Assembly (NCBI GenBank): GCA_963971305.1
Contig: OZ020311.1
Coordinates: 5,394,001-5,458,000 of the forward strand
Direction: 5' to 3'
DNA from: Arcuatula senhousia
Lineage: Eukaryota > Mollusca > Bivalvia > Mytilida > Mytilidae
Length of the DNA stretch: 64,000 nucleotides
In this document: one piece after another, positions 20,545 through 32,959 of the stretch
Position numbering within the stretch: the stretch's first letter is position 1
Layout of the letters: each line of letters starts with the position of its first letter
The notes under the pieces: model-generated
What the model was told of the DNA's origin: nothing
Seen by the model: the letters and a program-made list of their open reading frames with translations, nothing else
Database searches by the model: none
Made by a program: the position numbers and the translations under genes

Positions 20545-23500
20545 TTAAAAATAATGGACAGCTAAAGGTGCATCTACAGTGACATAAAACTACTCAGTCA
20601 TGGTGTGTGCACATGTACATGCATGGTTCGTGCACAATTTACGCGCTTTTAGCATAACAAAACGTATATAACAGAGCTAGTTTTCTATCATTCACTACTT
20701 GAAAATGGACGACGACGATACTATATTCATCACTCAAAACACATTTCAACAATCCGAGGAAGATTCTGTTTCCTCAAATGAATGTGCAATGGCTTATTTT
20801 GGTATAAAATCGGATATTTATTCAGATATTTCAGAGGAAGATGAGGAATCAGTTAATTCCGGTAAGTCCTTTTTCGCTTAATAAATGGATATAAAGGTTT
20901 CAGTTTTCGTCAGAAATTCATGTTTTGTGGCTTTATTTTGTTCGACGTTTCAGAAAAATCTTTATCACTTTTACTTAAACGTTTTATTTTATTTTTTTCG
21001 ATGAATGAGATAAAACTACTTGAACTTTTTATTGTGAAATAAGTGCTAGCGAAGACCAAGACTTAATATATTGATTTTCGCATTCATATACGTTTCCCTT
21101 ATATTACGAAAGAAATTTTCCAATAAAAAATAGTGCAAAATTCATCAATTTACTATTAAAAAGACATGCAGTTGCACTAATCATCATGATAGCTTTTATT
21201 TTAATTTACGTGTTGAACTGTTCTGATTCAGCAATTCATTTAAAAACGTTCTTTTTGTGCAAATTTTAGTTCTTGGTAAAGTACAAATGAAATAAATTAT
21301 AAAGGTATTTTTTCACTAACTTTATAACAAAAAGAAATAATTACTCATTCAATGCATCCTTAAGTACAATTTACATAAAAGTTCAACAATTGTTACGTTT
21401 ACGATTGCTCTATAAATAAAAAAGTTAAACAAACTTATTTCTCATTTTATTTTTTCTTTAATCAAGGGAGTTAACTCACAATGACTTCTTTACTCCTATA
21501 ATACCGTCGATGAGCGCTTTAAAAGTTTTTACATATGTTAAACATTTTCAGGTTAACCCGTTTTTTATGTAAATAAAAGTCCTCATTCAAATGTTTTTGA
21601 TGTGTTTAAGATTTCCTTAATTCCCGGAAACACCATAATCGTATTGGAGCATGGATGTTATAATTGAGAATGACCCCTAGGCCTCTTTCTTCTCTAATAC
21701 CCCTATACCCCTAGTAAAATAAAATGTCGATATTATGTCTTTTGAATATCTTGCCATTTCGAACCATAGTTTATCCAAATATTGCTGTTTTATACTATGA
21801 TCTATATTTTTAACTACTTTTATTAAAATTATGCCGGATAGCAGAAAACAGCAAAATCATCTTATATGGGTATTAGACAAAAAGGGGAGGGTAAAATAAA
21901 AGATCCATGCATTATTAAGCATACACGTGCGGATACAAGAATTAAATTAATTTAAGGCGTGTGAGGTGGGGTGGGTCTAAAAGTTTTTTTTGAGGGGGGG
22001 ATATTGTTGTTTAATACGTAAATTTTGTGCCGGGAAATAAATACATTTTGTCAGTTTTAGTGTACACCCGATACCCATTTCCTTTGATCTTCACGTGAAA
22101 GGGGGTTTTACGCAAAGTTAAAGTAAATTTTTCATGAACGAAATATGATACCATCATTAAACTTCATACACATGTGCATGAACATCAGCAGCGGATTAAC
22201 AGGGTGCAGAAGGCTAATATTTTTTTCTTATTTTTGGCTACTGTAATAAATCACAGACGAGTGAAAATTCGTGCAACTATCATTTTTCTAAGCCTACACC
22301 ATTTCATAATTTTGTTATAAAAATCTGTCGATTGATCCACGATTATAGAAAAAAGCACTAGTTGTCAGACGTTTTTGTTTTTACTTACATATAAAAACTA
22401 AAACAATTAAAGTTCAAGGCAATATATTTCACTATTTAAGACAGAACTGAAAATTACAAATAAAGATCATAATTATGTTAACACATATATGACCTACTCT
22501 CTTAAATTAAAAAAAAAAGTAATAATTCCCCATTCCCCTGTGGTGACATATGGCTGATATTTATCTCCATGAATTTTATTTTAAAAATTCCATGGGAGGA
22601 CACATTTTGTTTTATTGTAATACACATATTTTGCAGGCACTCAGGTTCAAAGTGAAATATGTGGTGGAGCACGTTTTCTCCAACCGAATACAGAGGACAA
22701 CCTTGTGGACTTAATCCAAAAGGAAATACCAAAAGGCACACGAAACAAAACCGACTGGGCCGTAAAACTATTTGACAGTTGGCTTCAACAGAGAAACAGA
22801 GTAGCTAGAACAAAAGGTGACGGTACCGTTACAGAAATACAAGGAAATTTGTTAACCTTAAGTCTTAAAATGTTAGAGAAAGCCTTGTGCTTTTTTATAT
22901 CAGAAGTACGCAATCAAAAAGGGGAGGAATATTATCCTAATACGCTAAAGTATATGAATTGATAATATCCATTCAAAGATATTTGAGAGAAAACGATAGA
23001 AACTTGTCATTGTTAGATGAGAAAGCCTTTAGAAACGTCCGAAAGGTCTTAGATGCCAAAATGAAAGAGCTTAGTAGAAGCGGGCGTGGGCTATCAACAC
23101 GAAAAGCGGAGGTCATAACAACAGAACAAGAGGAAGCTATGTGGCAGCAACATGTTTTAGGAACTGACACGCCAAAGCAGCTAATTGATACTGTTTTGTA
23201 TATGATCGGGTTAAATTTTGCATTGAGAGCCGGCCAAGAGCATAGAAGTTTACGTGTAGGAAATAATTCCCAAATAACTATTAAAGAATCACCAACCGAT
23301 GGAATCCAGTATTTGGAATATAAAGAAGATGTATCAAAGACCAATTGTGGAGGAATGAACCATCGAAAAATTGACCCAAAGATTGTGAGGGCCTACGAAA
23401 ACAAAGATCATCCAGACAGATGTATCGTCACCATATTCAAGAAATATATGTCTTTAAGGTAAATATGCATTGAATAGGTACTATGAGCAAACTTCGTTGC

Positions 23501-24669
23501 TATAAAAACCCCAAAAGTAAAGGAAAATTTTGTACCCCCCCCCCCAAAAAAAAAAATAACACTTATTGTAGAATAGACTCTGTCCTTGCCTGACTGCTGT
23601 GTTATGAGTATTTTGCGTAATACTTGCATTTAATTTATTTCAACAGAAAATTTCGTTATGTTGGCATGGATCAAATATAAGTTTCATACATGTAAAAAAT
23701 AAAAAAAAGTTAAAAAGACATTGTACACAAATTAAAAAAAAAACTGTCTTAAGTCAAAAGTGACCCAAATTCCTTAAACAGGGAGTAGGTGATCGACATA
23801 CCTAAACTAGAATTGATTGCTTTGGATCCCACGATGATGCTTCATCTCAAAATATCAAAATGCTGCCATAAGTACTTACTAAAAACATTTCCACTAGTAC
23901 TCTGTCCGTCCGTCCGCCGCCCGACATTCACCATTTTATAACCTGTTTAATTCCGACCAAAAGTTATAAAAAAATATTCAAAACATTAAATTGTGTATTA
24001 TGCATATACTAAACGCTTTCACCTGTCAACATTTTTTTCAGTACATACAAATGCATTTTATCGTTTCAGACCAGAAGATGGTAATTGTAACGCTTTTTAT
24101 TTGAGACCGAAAAAATACCTTACACAGACTGTTTGGTTTGATGATGCGCCAATAGGAGTCCACCAGCTTCAAAAAACCGTCGGTGAGCTTTGTAAAAAGG
24201 CAGGTTTCCATGGTCACTACACCAATCATTCTTTAAGAGCAACCGCTGCAACTCGCCTGTACACCGCTGGAGTAGATGAGCAACTTATAGCCGAAAAGAC
24301 GGGACACCGATCATCAGCCGTACGGGGATATAAAAGGACAAATGAGGAGCAACTGAAACAAATTGACAATGTAATAAACGCAAAGTGTCCAAAAAATGAT
24401 TCGACGCCTTTTCAAGAAAACAAAGAAAACCATAAAACAATCCACATAGACACTGGAACTGTTAAAATTGATTTGCGATTTTAATGTTACATAGAAATAT
24501 AAATAAATATTTTTGCACAGATGTTTTACTTCCCTTTTCTGTTGTATGCGTATATTTTCTCAGCAAATTGACAGTCTGTACCCTTAAGAGTCTACTCATT
24601 TACCTTGTTTGTGACCTGTCTATTATTATTTTAACTGTTCTTTCTTAAAAATAATGGACAGCAAAAGGT
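20545..24669 (+). mobile_element. Crypton-like transposon, right copy (frameshifted)
   Basis: The same 25-bp direct repeats bound it (20545-20569 and 24645-24669). It is the inverted duplicate of 15130-19252 and carries the frameshifted recombinase copy. Confidence 0.8.
20705..24484 (+). pseudogene. Crypton-type tyrosine recombinase, right copy with 5-bp insertion
   Basis: Exons correspond to the left copy: 20705-20861, 22637 to ~23458, and 24070-24484. A 5-bp insertion near 22947 (ACGCT then AAAGT) shifts the frame in exon 2 and gives a stop a few codons later, before the catalytic domain. Two substitutions relative to the left copy are visible: Ile to Met in the GG(I/M)NHRK motif, and Pro to Leu after LRPKKY. 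Splice sites, all five catalytic positions and an AATAAA-type signal near 24502 remain. The damage therefore looks recent and probably followed the duplication. Confidence 0.85.
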
Positions 24670-24761
24670 AAATTAATAGACTATTAAAGGTAATTTTGTC
24701 CAATTCGCTGATTTAAAGTACGGGTACAACAATAGTTGACGTCACAACAATATTTTAATAT

Positions 24762-25060
24762 ATGTGCCTGTCCTAAGCCAGGAATCTTTGACAAAGCTTT
24801 CGTTTGTACTTGTCTTTTTAATGTTTTCTGTTCCTTTTTTAGAAGGGGGTCTATCTGTGACTATTTCAGGACTGGATTTGAATTATATGAATTTTATTTA
24901 GACCATGGGCCAATTGCAGAACCGCGAGCAGTGCCAAATCGCCTAGTTGAAGGCTGATGGCGGTTGTCCATTGTGGTTTTTCTGAATTGCCGCTTGATTG
25001 TGGGCTGTGTCGCGTACACTTATTCCACATCTCATTATTTTTTATGAGAAGTTGGATCAT
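24762..25060 (-). repeat. Dispersed repeat R1, copy 2 (inverted)
   Basis: Reverse complement of 5150-5428, starting with TGTGCCTGTCCTAAGCCAGG and ending near CTTATTCCACATCTCATTA. It directly follows the palindrome's outer edge. No recognised feature lies between it and ~25365. Confidence 0.75.
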
Positions 25061-25364
25061 CTTAACAATTACTCTAACCATTTCCAGGTTAATATATTTG
25101 GTTAACATGTTTCATTGCCAACACTTTTGGTTAGATATTCATTTAAATTTTCAGATGAAACGCTTGAATCATTAATGTTTAAGTCCATAGAAAATTTTAC
25201 CATTATGCACAAGTAATTCTTTGGTATTGGAAAATTTCTCACATTATCAACATTTATGTTTAAATATTTATAAACTTTTCATAATCACCCTCCATCCCCC
25301 CCATTTTTAGAAGCTGGTTAATTCATGTTGTCTTTGCGTTTAGCAATTAAGCAAGCATTTATAG

Positions 25365-25680
25365 AAGCAAAAAGGCGCCGATGGGCATTCGAGTGTTAAA
25401 AGTCCGAAAGTGCGACCACGAACTCGGTAAACACGAACAAGACAACACGATGAAACACAAAATCAACCGAATGGAAATCAACAACGCGACCACAAGTCGT
25501 AACGAGAGTTAATTCAAGTGCTCCGGAAGAGTAATCAGTTCCTGTTTGTTATAATACATCCGTTGTGCTGTAAATTTCCAATTCAGTGCTTTAAAATCCA
25601 GTAAAGGCAGACAAATAAAACCCTATGACAAACCAACATCCGCGCTCATCTGAAAGATATAAATACTATATTTTTGTATG
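25365..25680 (-). pseudogene. Penelope-element 3' end fragment (minus strand)
   Basis: On the minus strand the family C-terminus (SQMSADVGLS-like) is followed by the typical tail, with ACTCTTCCGGAGCACTTG. Only the last codons and the tail remain. Confidence 0.65.
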
Positions 25681-25739
25681 CGCACATAATGTCTTTGGTA
25701 AGATTTCTTGAACAGCCGAGGAGCAACACAACCCTGCGC

Positions 25740-25870
25740 TAGTAATTATTGTGTCAGACGTAATTATTGTGGGATGTCCATTCGGTTGATTCTGTTTGTC
25801 CTTTTTTACTGGTTTTGTCGTTGCACATTTGGACTTTTGACACTCAAATGCCACATTGGTGCCTCTTTTA
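25740..25870 (+). other. Penelope-element 3' tail fragment
   Basis: Matches the end of the tail seen at 11379-11640 (TTACTGGTTTTGTC, GGACTTTTGACACTC, CCACATTGGTGCCTC). Confidence 0.55.
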
Positions 25871-25894
25871 TTCTTTCACACAAAATATATTGTA

Positions 25895-26070
25895 ACAAAC
25901 AAATCTCAATAGAAGCGTTAACTATCATGGAATTTTTCAAAATAAATATTAAAACAAAATTTACCACGTCTGACACGCCATTCATCTATTTCTCACAAGA
26001 AACACTCTGACCAAAGTGTAAAAGGATGTATAAATATAAAGAGCAGAGAACAATAATACCTTAGGGTTGT
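25895..26070 (-). repeat. Degenerate relative of the hammerhead repeat
   Basis: Order and wording follow the 357-bp unit: AAAATTTACCACGTCTGACACG in place of the ribozyme start, then a damaged CTCATCAG region, then AATATAAAGAGCAGAGAACA. The GAAA and CTGATGA cores are broken, so no active ribozyme is predicted. Between 26071 and 26619 I see nothing else. Confidence 0.5.
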
Positions 26071-26619
26071 GATTTAGAACTCAAACATGGCTTAAATTAA
26101 CCTATGCCCAAGACAGAGAGACAAGATTTGTGTTTTTACAAATATATATAAACAATTTTACCCCATGCTGTATTCCTTCTGCCAAAGTGCATTAGTCTAG
26201 TTACGCCTTTCCAGTTGGTCTTGAACAGTCACTGCAAACTCTTTTAAGATACAGTTAGGAAGCAACAATTTAAGGTTTAGCGGGATATGGACATTTTTGA
26301 TCCTGCCTTTTTATTTTCAGGAATATCTTAGCCTTGACTTTTTTTGTTAAATTAACCATAATTGTCTTAGCGAAAAACTGCATCCTTCCATTTGTTTTAT
26401 TTCAAAATACTGGTCTGCCTTTTTATTTCTAGATTATGGCATTCTGCCTTTTTTTTTATATTTCACCATAGCCACCCCCAAATCAAATGGCCGCTTACTA
26501 AAGAAAAAAACCAGGCACTACATGTTAAATGTCGTAAAATGTATCTTAAATGTTAAATATTGCACTAAGGGTACTGAAAGTAAATACACCGTCCATATAT
26601 TTGGCTTTGATCATTTCAG

Positions 26620-28047
26620 ATAAAAGAACAAAACTTATGTACACACATCCCGAGCTTTATCAACTTCGAGTTCATGGTAGAATACAGCCTCATTGTTCCT
26701 GACAATTTTACAGAAACGGAAATTCGACAGATGGCGCTATTAACCTTGTGGATCAAGGAGATACCACAGTTAACAGAAGTGATTTCTATGACGTACATAA
26801 ACCCGGTTTTAAATCTTAACAACACTGTTAAAATTACCACTGTCATGAAAATTTTTAAACGATCTTTTGAACCAGAAATATTAAAATTAAAAGCGGATTT
26901 AATATCTCAAAACATCGTTATTACAGTCCAAGATAACAAATCAAGTTATACAGTGAAAGCGCATGGTCCAGAAACTATTACTTCAGATACTGCGTTCGAT
27001 CAGGACATGCAGAAATCATCGATCATTTCTGGATCCAAACTCTTGAATTATCATAGAATATATGATTTAATCATTCCAAGTGATATATCTGTCAAAACAT
27101 TTTGTAAAAAGCCAATCATTCGAACCAGAAGGCTAAAGAACAAAGCATTAGAAGTTTACAACTTACAATGTGATAAACCTCCAAGAAACTCGAAAAGCAT
27201 TTCCATTCTTGCTGTATTGACCTACATTTTATGCAGCATTTCGGTCCTGTCTCTGATTATCCTGGTCGTTTTCAATAGAAGGCACAAACTTTATGTCGAT
27301 GTACCTTCTTCAAATACAGAGAACATAGCAGTGTCATTGATGTTGGCAAATATTCTTTTCATGGCTGCAAAAAGAGCTCCAAAAATCTACAAGATATGCT
27401 ACATAATAAGCATTCTTCTACATTATGTTTGGTTAGCTACTTTCTCGTTTACAACTCTTGCTGTTATCTATATCGTTTCAACGTTGCTCAGAATGAAAGC
27501 GAGGCGGATTCCGACCAGAAATATCAAATCAAAGGAGAGAAAACTGATGACAGTAGTGGGATTACTGATACCGTTATTAATTGTTGGACCAGCAGTAGCT
27601 ATTGACAATGTCGGTCCGGCTTATCTGTCTCCGGGCTATGACCAAGGTGATTGTTTCCCGACCAAATATCCTGGTAATGTTCTCTTTTTTACTGGTCCCA
27701 TCATAGCATCGATTTTCATAAATACAGTCTGCTTACTTTTGAGCGTAATAAAATTACAAGTAACGAGCATAGAACTACCTCAGATCCATCGATCGCCCAC
27801 ATATGATGACGCAAAAATGTACCTCCGAATGTTGGTGTTATCTGGAATCTTTTGGACCACCGGTTTGCTAGCAGTAATTTATCAACTTGAATGGTTGGAC
27901 TACATTTTCACCTTCACCTGCGGGCTTCATGGATTTTTCATATCGATCGCAAATTTAACAACTCGGCGGGCAACAAGTAACAGGAAGCAGGAGAAACTGT
28001 CCACCCCTATTAGAAAGTTTACATCTTCCACCGAGATGACCACTTAG
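26620..28047 (+). CDS. Seven-transmembrane receptor, 7TM exon (secretin/adhesion-like)
   Basis: A polypyrimidine-CAG acceptor (GATCATTTCAG) precedes codon ATA at 26620. The frame stays open to TAG at 28045-28047. About 190 residues of extracellular sequence come first, including a Cys in the KEQNLCTHIPS stretch and another in VKTFCKKP. Seven hydrophobic segments follow: LAVLTYILCSISVLSLII; NIAVSLMLANILFMA; ISILLHYVWLATFSFTTL; LMTVVGLLIPLLIVG; FFTGPIIASIFINTVCLL; MLVLSGIFWTTGLLAVIY; FTFTCGLHGFFISIANL. The pattern and the conserved Cys before TM3 and in loop 2 fit class B/adhesion or Methuselah-like receptors. No GPS autoproteolysis motif is obvious. It should be the 3' exon of the gene starting at 14138. 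The intervening 11.5 kb holds the Crypton palindrome. The ligand is unknown. Confidence 0.8.
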   Translation: MKEQNLCTHIPSFINFEFMVEYSLIVPDNFTETEIRQMALLTLWIKEIPQLTEVISMTYINPVLNLNNTVKITTVMKIFKRSFEPEILKLKADLISQNIVITVQDNKSSYTVKAHGPETITSDTAFDQDMQKSSIISGSKLLNYHRIYDLIIPSDISVKTFCKKPIIRTRRLKNKALEVYNLQCDKPPRNSKSISILAVLTYILCSISVLSLIILVVFNRRHKLYVDVPSSNTENIAVSLMLANILFMAAKRAPKIYKICYIISILLHYVWLATFSFTTLAVIYIVSTLLRMKARRIPTRNIKSKERKLMTVVGLLIPLLIVGPAVAIDNVGPAYLSPGYDQGDCFPTKYPGNVLFFTGPIIASIFINTVCLLLSVIKLQVTSIELPQIHRSPTYDDAKMYLRMLVLSGIFWTTGLLAVIYQLEWLDYIFTFTCGLHGFFISIANLTTRRATSNRKQEKLSTPIRKFTSSTEMTT

Positions 28048-28700
28048 AACAATAGAGTCAGCTTTTGATTTTCCAAAGTGTGCTGATTATTTCCGGTTCA
28101 CATGTAGATTATGTTAATGTTGTATTTCATAAAATATATCTAGTTACTGATAATACATGTCAAATTTTTACCAGAAGCAGAAGGAAAAGAAGACAAAATC
28201 AGTCATAACAATAAACGTCAACAAGCAACCAAAACTCAAGTTGTTAAAAGAGTGAATCAAAATGCTCCGGAATGTATTAAATGCTTGTATGTGAAAGTTA
28301 CTTTCGCTAAGATATATAGGCCCAAAGAAACTTTAGATTCAGAAACTTGTTCCAATATCAATTAGAAATTCCAAAATGAAAACAGCTAAATGAAAACATT
28401 TATCTGTAGTAATTTACCTCACTATTGTGATAACCAGTGAACGTTATCTAGAAAAGAAAACGGCTGTATTAAAGGGTGTTGTAGTTGTTCATTGCAAAAC
28501 TCTCGAATCCAATTTAAATAAACAGGATAAAATAATTTCCGTTATATTCTTGTCTGTTTGTGTTGTTCAGGTTCCTCCTAGTGTTTTAGTTATGTGTGTA
28601 TTTCATACTCAGATGACAACATTTAAACCTTTCCCATTAAGACATTCAGCAAACAATATAACCAAATTATGACCTTCGACCTAAAACATACTCAAACCTA
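28048..28700. other. Receptor 3' flank, no recognised feature
   Basis: AT-rich sequence after the receptor stop. It may include the 3' UTR, but no clear polyadenylation signal close to the stop was identified. Confidence 0.4.
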
Positions 28701-28704
28701 ATTA

Positions 28705-29275
28705 ATAGTTAACTTTCCCTTTCTGTGTAGCAACATTCCGTCCGCTCCCGCATATGGAGTTTACGTATCACAATTGATTCGTTATTCCAGAGCATGTGGG
28801 GAGTACAACGACTTCCTTAATAGAGCTACACGGCTGACAAGCAAATTGTTAACACAGGGGTACGTTGCTCCCAGGTTGTTGTCATCACTCAAGAAATTTT
28901 ACGGACGACATCATGTGCTTGTATGCAAATACAGGATTTCTATCTCTCAGATGAGCACAGATGTTGGTTTGACATAGAGTTTTGTAATGTCATCCTTTCC
29001 GGATTTGACCAACACTTAATCGATCTTTGCCAACGTGACGGGTGTGCTATAGCAAGCAGGAACTGCTTACTCTTCCGGAGCACCTGAGTTCACTCTCGTT
29101 TCGACTTGAGTTCGCATTGCTGAATGCGGTTTTGTTGTTATGTGTGTGTGTTTTATGTTTTTATGTGGTTTGTTTTGTTGTGATGATTTTTTTTCTGCCG
29201 GTTTTGTCTTTGTCTTCACGGTTTTATGATACTGATTACCCCTTTGGTACACCTTTGCTTCTTACCCACAACTCA
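28705..29275 (+). pseudogene. Penelope-element C-terminus and 3' tail
   Basis: AYGVYVSQLIRYS and KLLTQGYVAPRLLSSLKKFY lead to SISQMSTDVGLT and a stop at 28975-28977. The tail with GGTGTGCTATAGCAAGCAGG and CTTCCGGAGCACCTGAG follows to about 29275. It is 5'-truncated and probably a dead-on-arrival insertion. It is close to the 10-11.4 kb subfamily. Confidence 0.8.
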
Positions 29276-29321
29276 ATAAATGCACTGGCAAAAATTCACA
29301 ATGTACTTTTAATGAAACTTT

Positions 29322-30893
29322 ATTTATGTCGCCTGCAACGTGTTGAAGAAGCGACATATAGGGGTCACTTTGGCACTATCCGTCGACTTGCGTCCAGCGT
29401 CCTGCATCGTCACAAAAAATTTCCGTCGCATTTTTCCGGGCAACTACATGCGGCAGGCTCTTGAAACTTAGATGGCAGCTTCATCCTATTGTACTGATGG
29501 TGTAACGCGATTTTATGCCCGAAAATTAACTACTTCCTGTTTGACGAATACTTAAAGTAATAATAAAGCAGTTTTGGGAAAAAAATTGCAATGTAAAAAT
29601 AATCACTTAACTGTTGCATAATCATAAAATTAAAGTTTTCGCGCTTTTTTGAAGACGAAAATTTTAATAATGTGCGTGTACCGGCTAGAAATTTAGCTGA
29701 TCTTTGAAGAAGTTTGATACCAATGGCCACTTATTAACTTTCGTGAACAACATTCCGATTTTTACCGAACATTTCAAAACAAACAATATGTATTTTGAAG
29801 TAAGAGCATGTAAAGCTCTGGGTTTAATATAATTTCATATTTCTTCTTTATTTGACAAGTATTAAACATTTCCGCTATTAAGAAATACTGATTAAAAAGT
29901 GTTAAACATGTAATAATATCAATACACACGCACCTGTTTTCCATTCATCGTGCTATATATTAACCGGGCGTATTTAACTGAAAACTCGATTAATTCAATG
30001 ACACAATATTCTCATTGGGGGGATTTCTAAACCACTTTCTCTTGTTATTGATATCATTTCAAAGGGGAACGGAGTAAGGAAAAATCAAAACAGTTACAAA
30101 AACAAGAACATACCTTTTCCGACCACGTTTGTTTACATCCATTTCCTAAAGTATTTTAGATGGGCTTGCGCGGGCACTTCCGAGTGAGTTCAAACTTGGG
30201 TTGTATGCATCTAGTTTGCATAATACAACTCGGGAAGCAAATGGTTGTTAAAGACAATTTTTTATTAAATTCTGCAAAACTACACTATTTAATGGACTTT
30301 TTGTAGCTTTAATAAAAGTTTACATTAACAATTTATATTTTTAAAGCTTAAAAAAAATATGATTTTTTTATTTATTATTACTTTAAGGTTTTATATATAT
30401 AAAGGTCTTGAATACAAATTTCCGTCGCATTTTTTCAAGCAACTACATGCACCAGGGTCTTGATACTTTGCATAAAGCTTTATTCTATAGTACTATATGG
30501 TGTAAAGCAATTTTATGTCCGAAAATCTAACTAATTCCTGTGTGACGGATATTTTAGATTTTATATATAAATGACTTTAATACAAATTTCCGTCACGCTT
30601 TATCAAGCAACTACATGCAGCAGGCTCTTGATACTTTGCATGCAGATTCATCCTTGTTAGTATATGGTGTTAAGCGATTTCATTCTGGAAAAGGTAACTA
30701 TTTCCTGTTTGAAGAATTATTAAGATTTTATTTATAAAGGACTTTGATACAAATTTTCGTCACACTTTTCAAGCACCTACATGCAGCAGGGTCTTGATAC
30801 TTTTGCATGCAGCTTTATCCTATAAAGCGATTTTATACTCTTAATTCTTATTCTACCTGTATACCAAACAAACATAGATACAAAGGCGACATA
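29322..30893 (-). mobile_element. Helentron-like element (HINE type) with ~165-bp monomers
   Basis: On the minus strand the 3' end is a hairpin built on ATGTCGC and GCGACAT followed by TAAA (29322-29360). The other end has GGCGACATATG near 30885. Inside are about four diverged tandem monomers, recognisable by TTTCCGTCGCATTTTTTC, GCAACTACATGCA and GCAGGCTCTTGATACTTTGC, spaced ~165 bp. Tandem monomers with a 3' hairpin are the layout reported for non-autonomous Helentrons in oysters. No Rep/helicase is present. Confidence 0.6.
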
Positions 30894-30894
30894 T

Positions 30895-32160
30895 GCCTTC
30901 CGGGTAAGGCTCCATCTAGTTTATGTAATGGGCCTTTCATGGGAGGATATGTTTGCTTAAGCATTTCCTCCGTTCAGGTTTCTCGCTCCAGTTATTCGGA
31001 AAATAGAGTCGTCCAACTGCAGGATCATTTTTATTGCTCCGGCTTGGCTAAAGCAATGTTGGTTTCCAAACCTTCTTCGTCTGTCGTGTGCTCAGCATCT
31101 GGTTCTCCCTGTGATGGTAGATCTGTTATCTCAGTTGAAAGGAATAGAAGTTTATCCTCATCCAAAAAACCTACATCTTCACGCTTGGATTCTCTCAGGA
31201 ATAACCTCACTCAGAGAAGGTTTTCTAAGGAAGCAAATGGTCGGAAAATGATCCATTCAAGACTACTGTTCAACAAGGAGCGGATTTCTTTGTTTTTTCC
31301 TTTTGAAAACGAAACACTGGCTCCTTCTATGGATCTGCAATATCTCGGACAATATTTTTATCTGGTGGTCAAGATTTTAGTTCTAATTAATTTCTTTCTC
31401 TGTTGTTTAGAAATTTCAGTTTAGAGCATCCCAGACAGAGGGTTCTAGTTTCTCAATGGGATTTATCTCTTGTTTTTCATTCTATAAAGTTGTTTCCTTT
31501 TTAGCCAGCTAATGAAGTATCCATTAATTATGTACTTACAAATGCTGTTTTTGTTAGCTTTAGCATCTGTTAGAAGAAGAGAAATTTACGCCTTCTCTTC
31601 TTCTCCATCTTGCCTTCGTTTTTATAGAGAAAAATCTTTAGTTACGTTTTTGACTGATCCTTCCTTTCTTGCAAAGAATCAATTACCAGATAAAAGTTCA
31701 ACTCCTGTTGTTAAACCTAACCTTCTTTTTTTATTCTGATTGTAATTTACTTTGTTCTGTCAGAATTCTGGATATCTATCTTAGAAGAACCAATTCTCTA
31801 AGGTCAATCTCAAATTCTAGGTTGTTCATTCCTACTAAGAAGGGTGTTTCTGATTTGTCAGTTAAAACAATTTCCACTGGGATATGTTAAACTATTATAT
31901 CTTTGTGTTACTATGAGTTATCCAACGAAGATGCTACATCCATTTTTAATGTCAATGCTCATGATGTAAGATCTATTTTGAAATTTTGGGCTCTTTTTTA
32001 TTCGGCTTCACTAGATGAAGTTTTGTCTGCTGGTTTCTGGAGATCTGAAATTTCCTTCACTTCTCATAATCTTCGTTTCATGTCTTCTTTGGCTGAAAAT
32101 TTGTTTTTTCTAGGTCATGTTGTTCTTCCCAGAGAATGAATTTTGCCCCAGATTCTTCGG
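30895..32160 (+). pseudogene. DIRS-like retrotransposon remnant (RNase H end and tyrosine recombinase)
   Basis: In several frames: IIFIAPAWLKQCWFPN, VDLLSQLKG and HLHAWILSG, the end of a DIRS RT/RNase H, at about 31020-31260. Then LVSQWDLSLVFHSI and LLALASVRRREIYAFS, the start of the DIRS recombinase, at about 31450-31600. PSFLAKNQLP follows, and then HDVRSILKFWALFYSASLDE with AFWRS-like GFWRSEISFTS, the C-terminal core, at about 31950-32060. Multiple stops and frameshifts make it dead. An inverted pair (AATTTATTATGGTAA near 32198 and its complement near 32274) may be what remains of its inverted termini. Confidence 0.72.
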
Positions 32161-32539
32161 ATGCTGGGAATTTGGCCTTGCGTTAGATTCTAACAGAATT
32201 TATTATGGTAACGTATTTATAGCTATAAAATTCAACATTTTTAAAACTACATGTCATTTATATAATATAAATACTTACCATAATAAATTAAAGGCCCCTC
32301 CCTTGTCATCCCCTTCATCCCTAATTATCACCTCATACTTTCTTTTTATGTGTGATTAAATGGACGAATAAATGGAAGCCTTCTTCCGGTAAGGGTCAGT
32401 AACCATATACTGGTAGGTCAATTCTATTTTTTTTTAGTTTTGGAGTGTTTTCCAACTCACGACGCAATAGGGGTCAATAAGCAAGTGGTATGATAAGTAT
32501 TTATATAATAATAACACATTTTACTTTAGAAATGTAGAA

Positions 32540-32800
32540 TTTTCGTCCCTACCAAAGGACTAGCATCGTTTCTTGAGACCATCCTCAAAAATGGTGTCAG
32601 AAGAGAGTCGGAAAATCGGTTCATGAAATATTCACCCATGACGATGATCGAACAACGAACCTTTGTGCCAGTAGCACGACGCGTTAACCACTACACCACT
32701 GACTCTCATGTTAAAGACCCTTTTGTTGAGTTCGCTAAGAGGACGCTCTATTGGGGCGTTTACAAAAGGCCACACTCGGAAACTGCTAACGAGAGAGGAA
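32540..32800 (-). mobile_element. tRNA-derived SINE (family S1), minus strand
   Basis: On the minus strand, AGTGGTGTAGTGGTTAACGC fits a Pol III A box, and GTTCGATC ~40 bases on fits a B box. The body shares TCTGACACCATTTTTGAGG and GGTCTCAAGAAACGATGCTA with the plus-strand element at 49900-50130. Confidence 0.65.
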
Positions 32801-32959
32801 TTTATAGAAGCATATAGCTTGTTTCCCAATCCAAGATAGATAAATATGTTTAAACTAAACATGTTTTATGGTGTAGTGGAAGTGTTCTTTCAGCAGTAGG
32901 CATTATATGGGCATTATTGTTTTATCATTCATTCTTTATTTTTATGAAACAGACATCTA

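Larger units (their letters stand above)
20285..24756 (-). repeat. Right arm of the 9.7-kb inverted duplication
   Basis: Mirror of 15042-19513. Its outer end (24683-24756) is an inverted copy of the last ~74 bases of the receptor exon frame. Beyond it, repeat R1 starts within a few bases. Confidence 0.93.
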
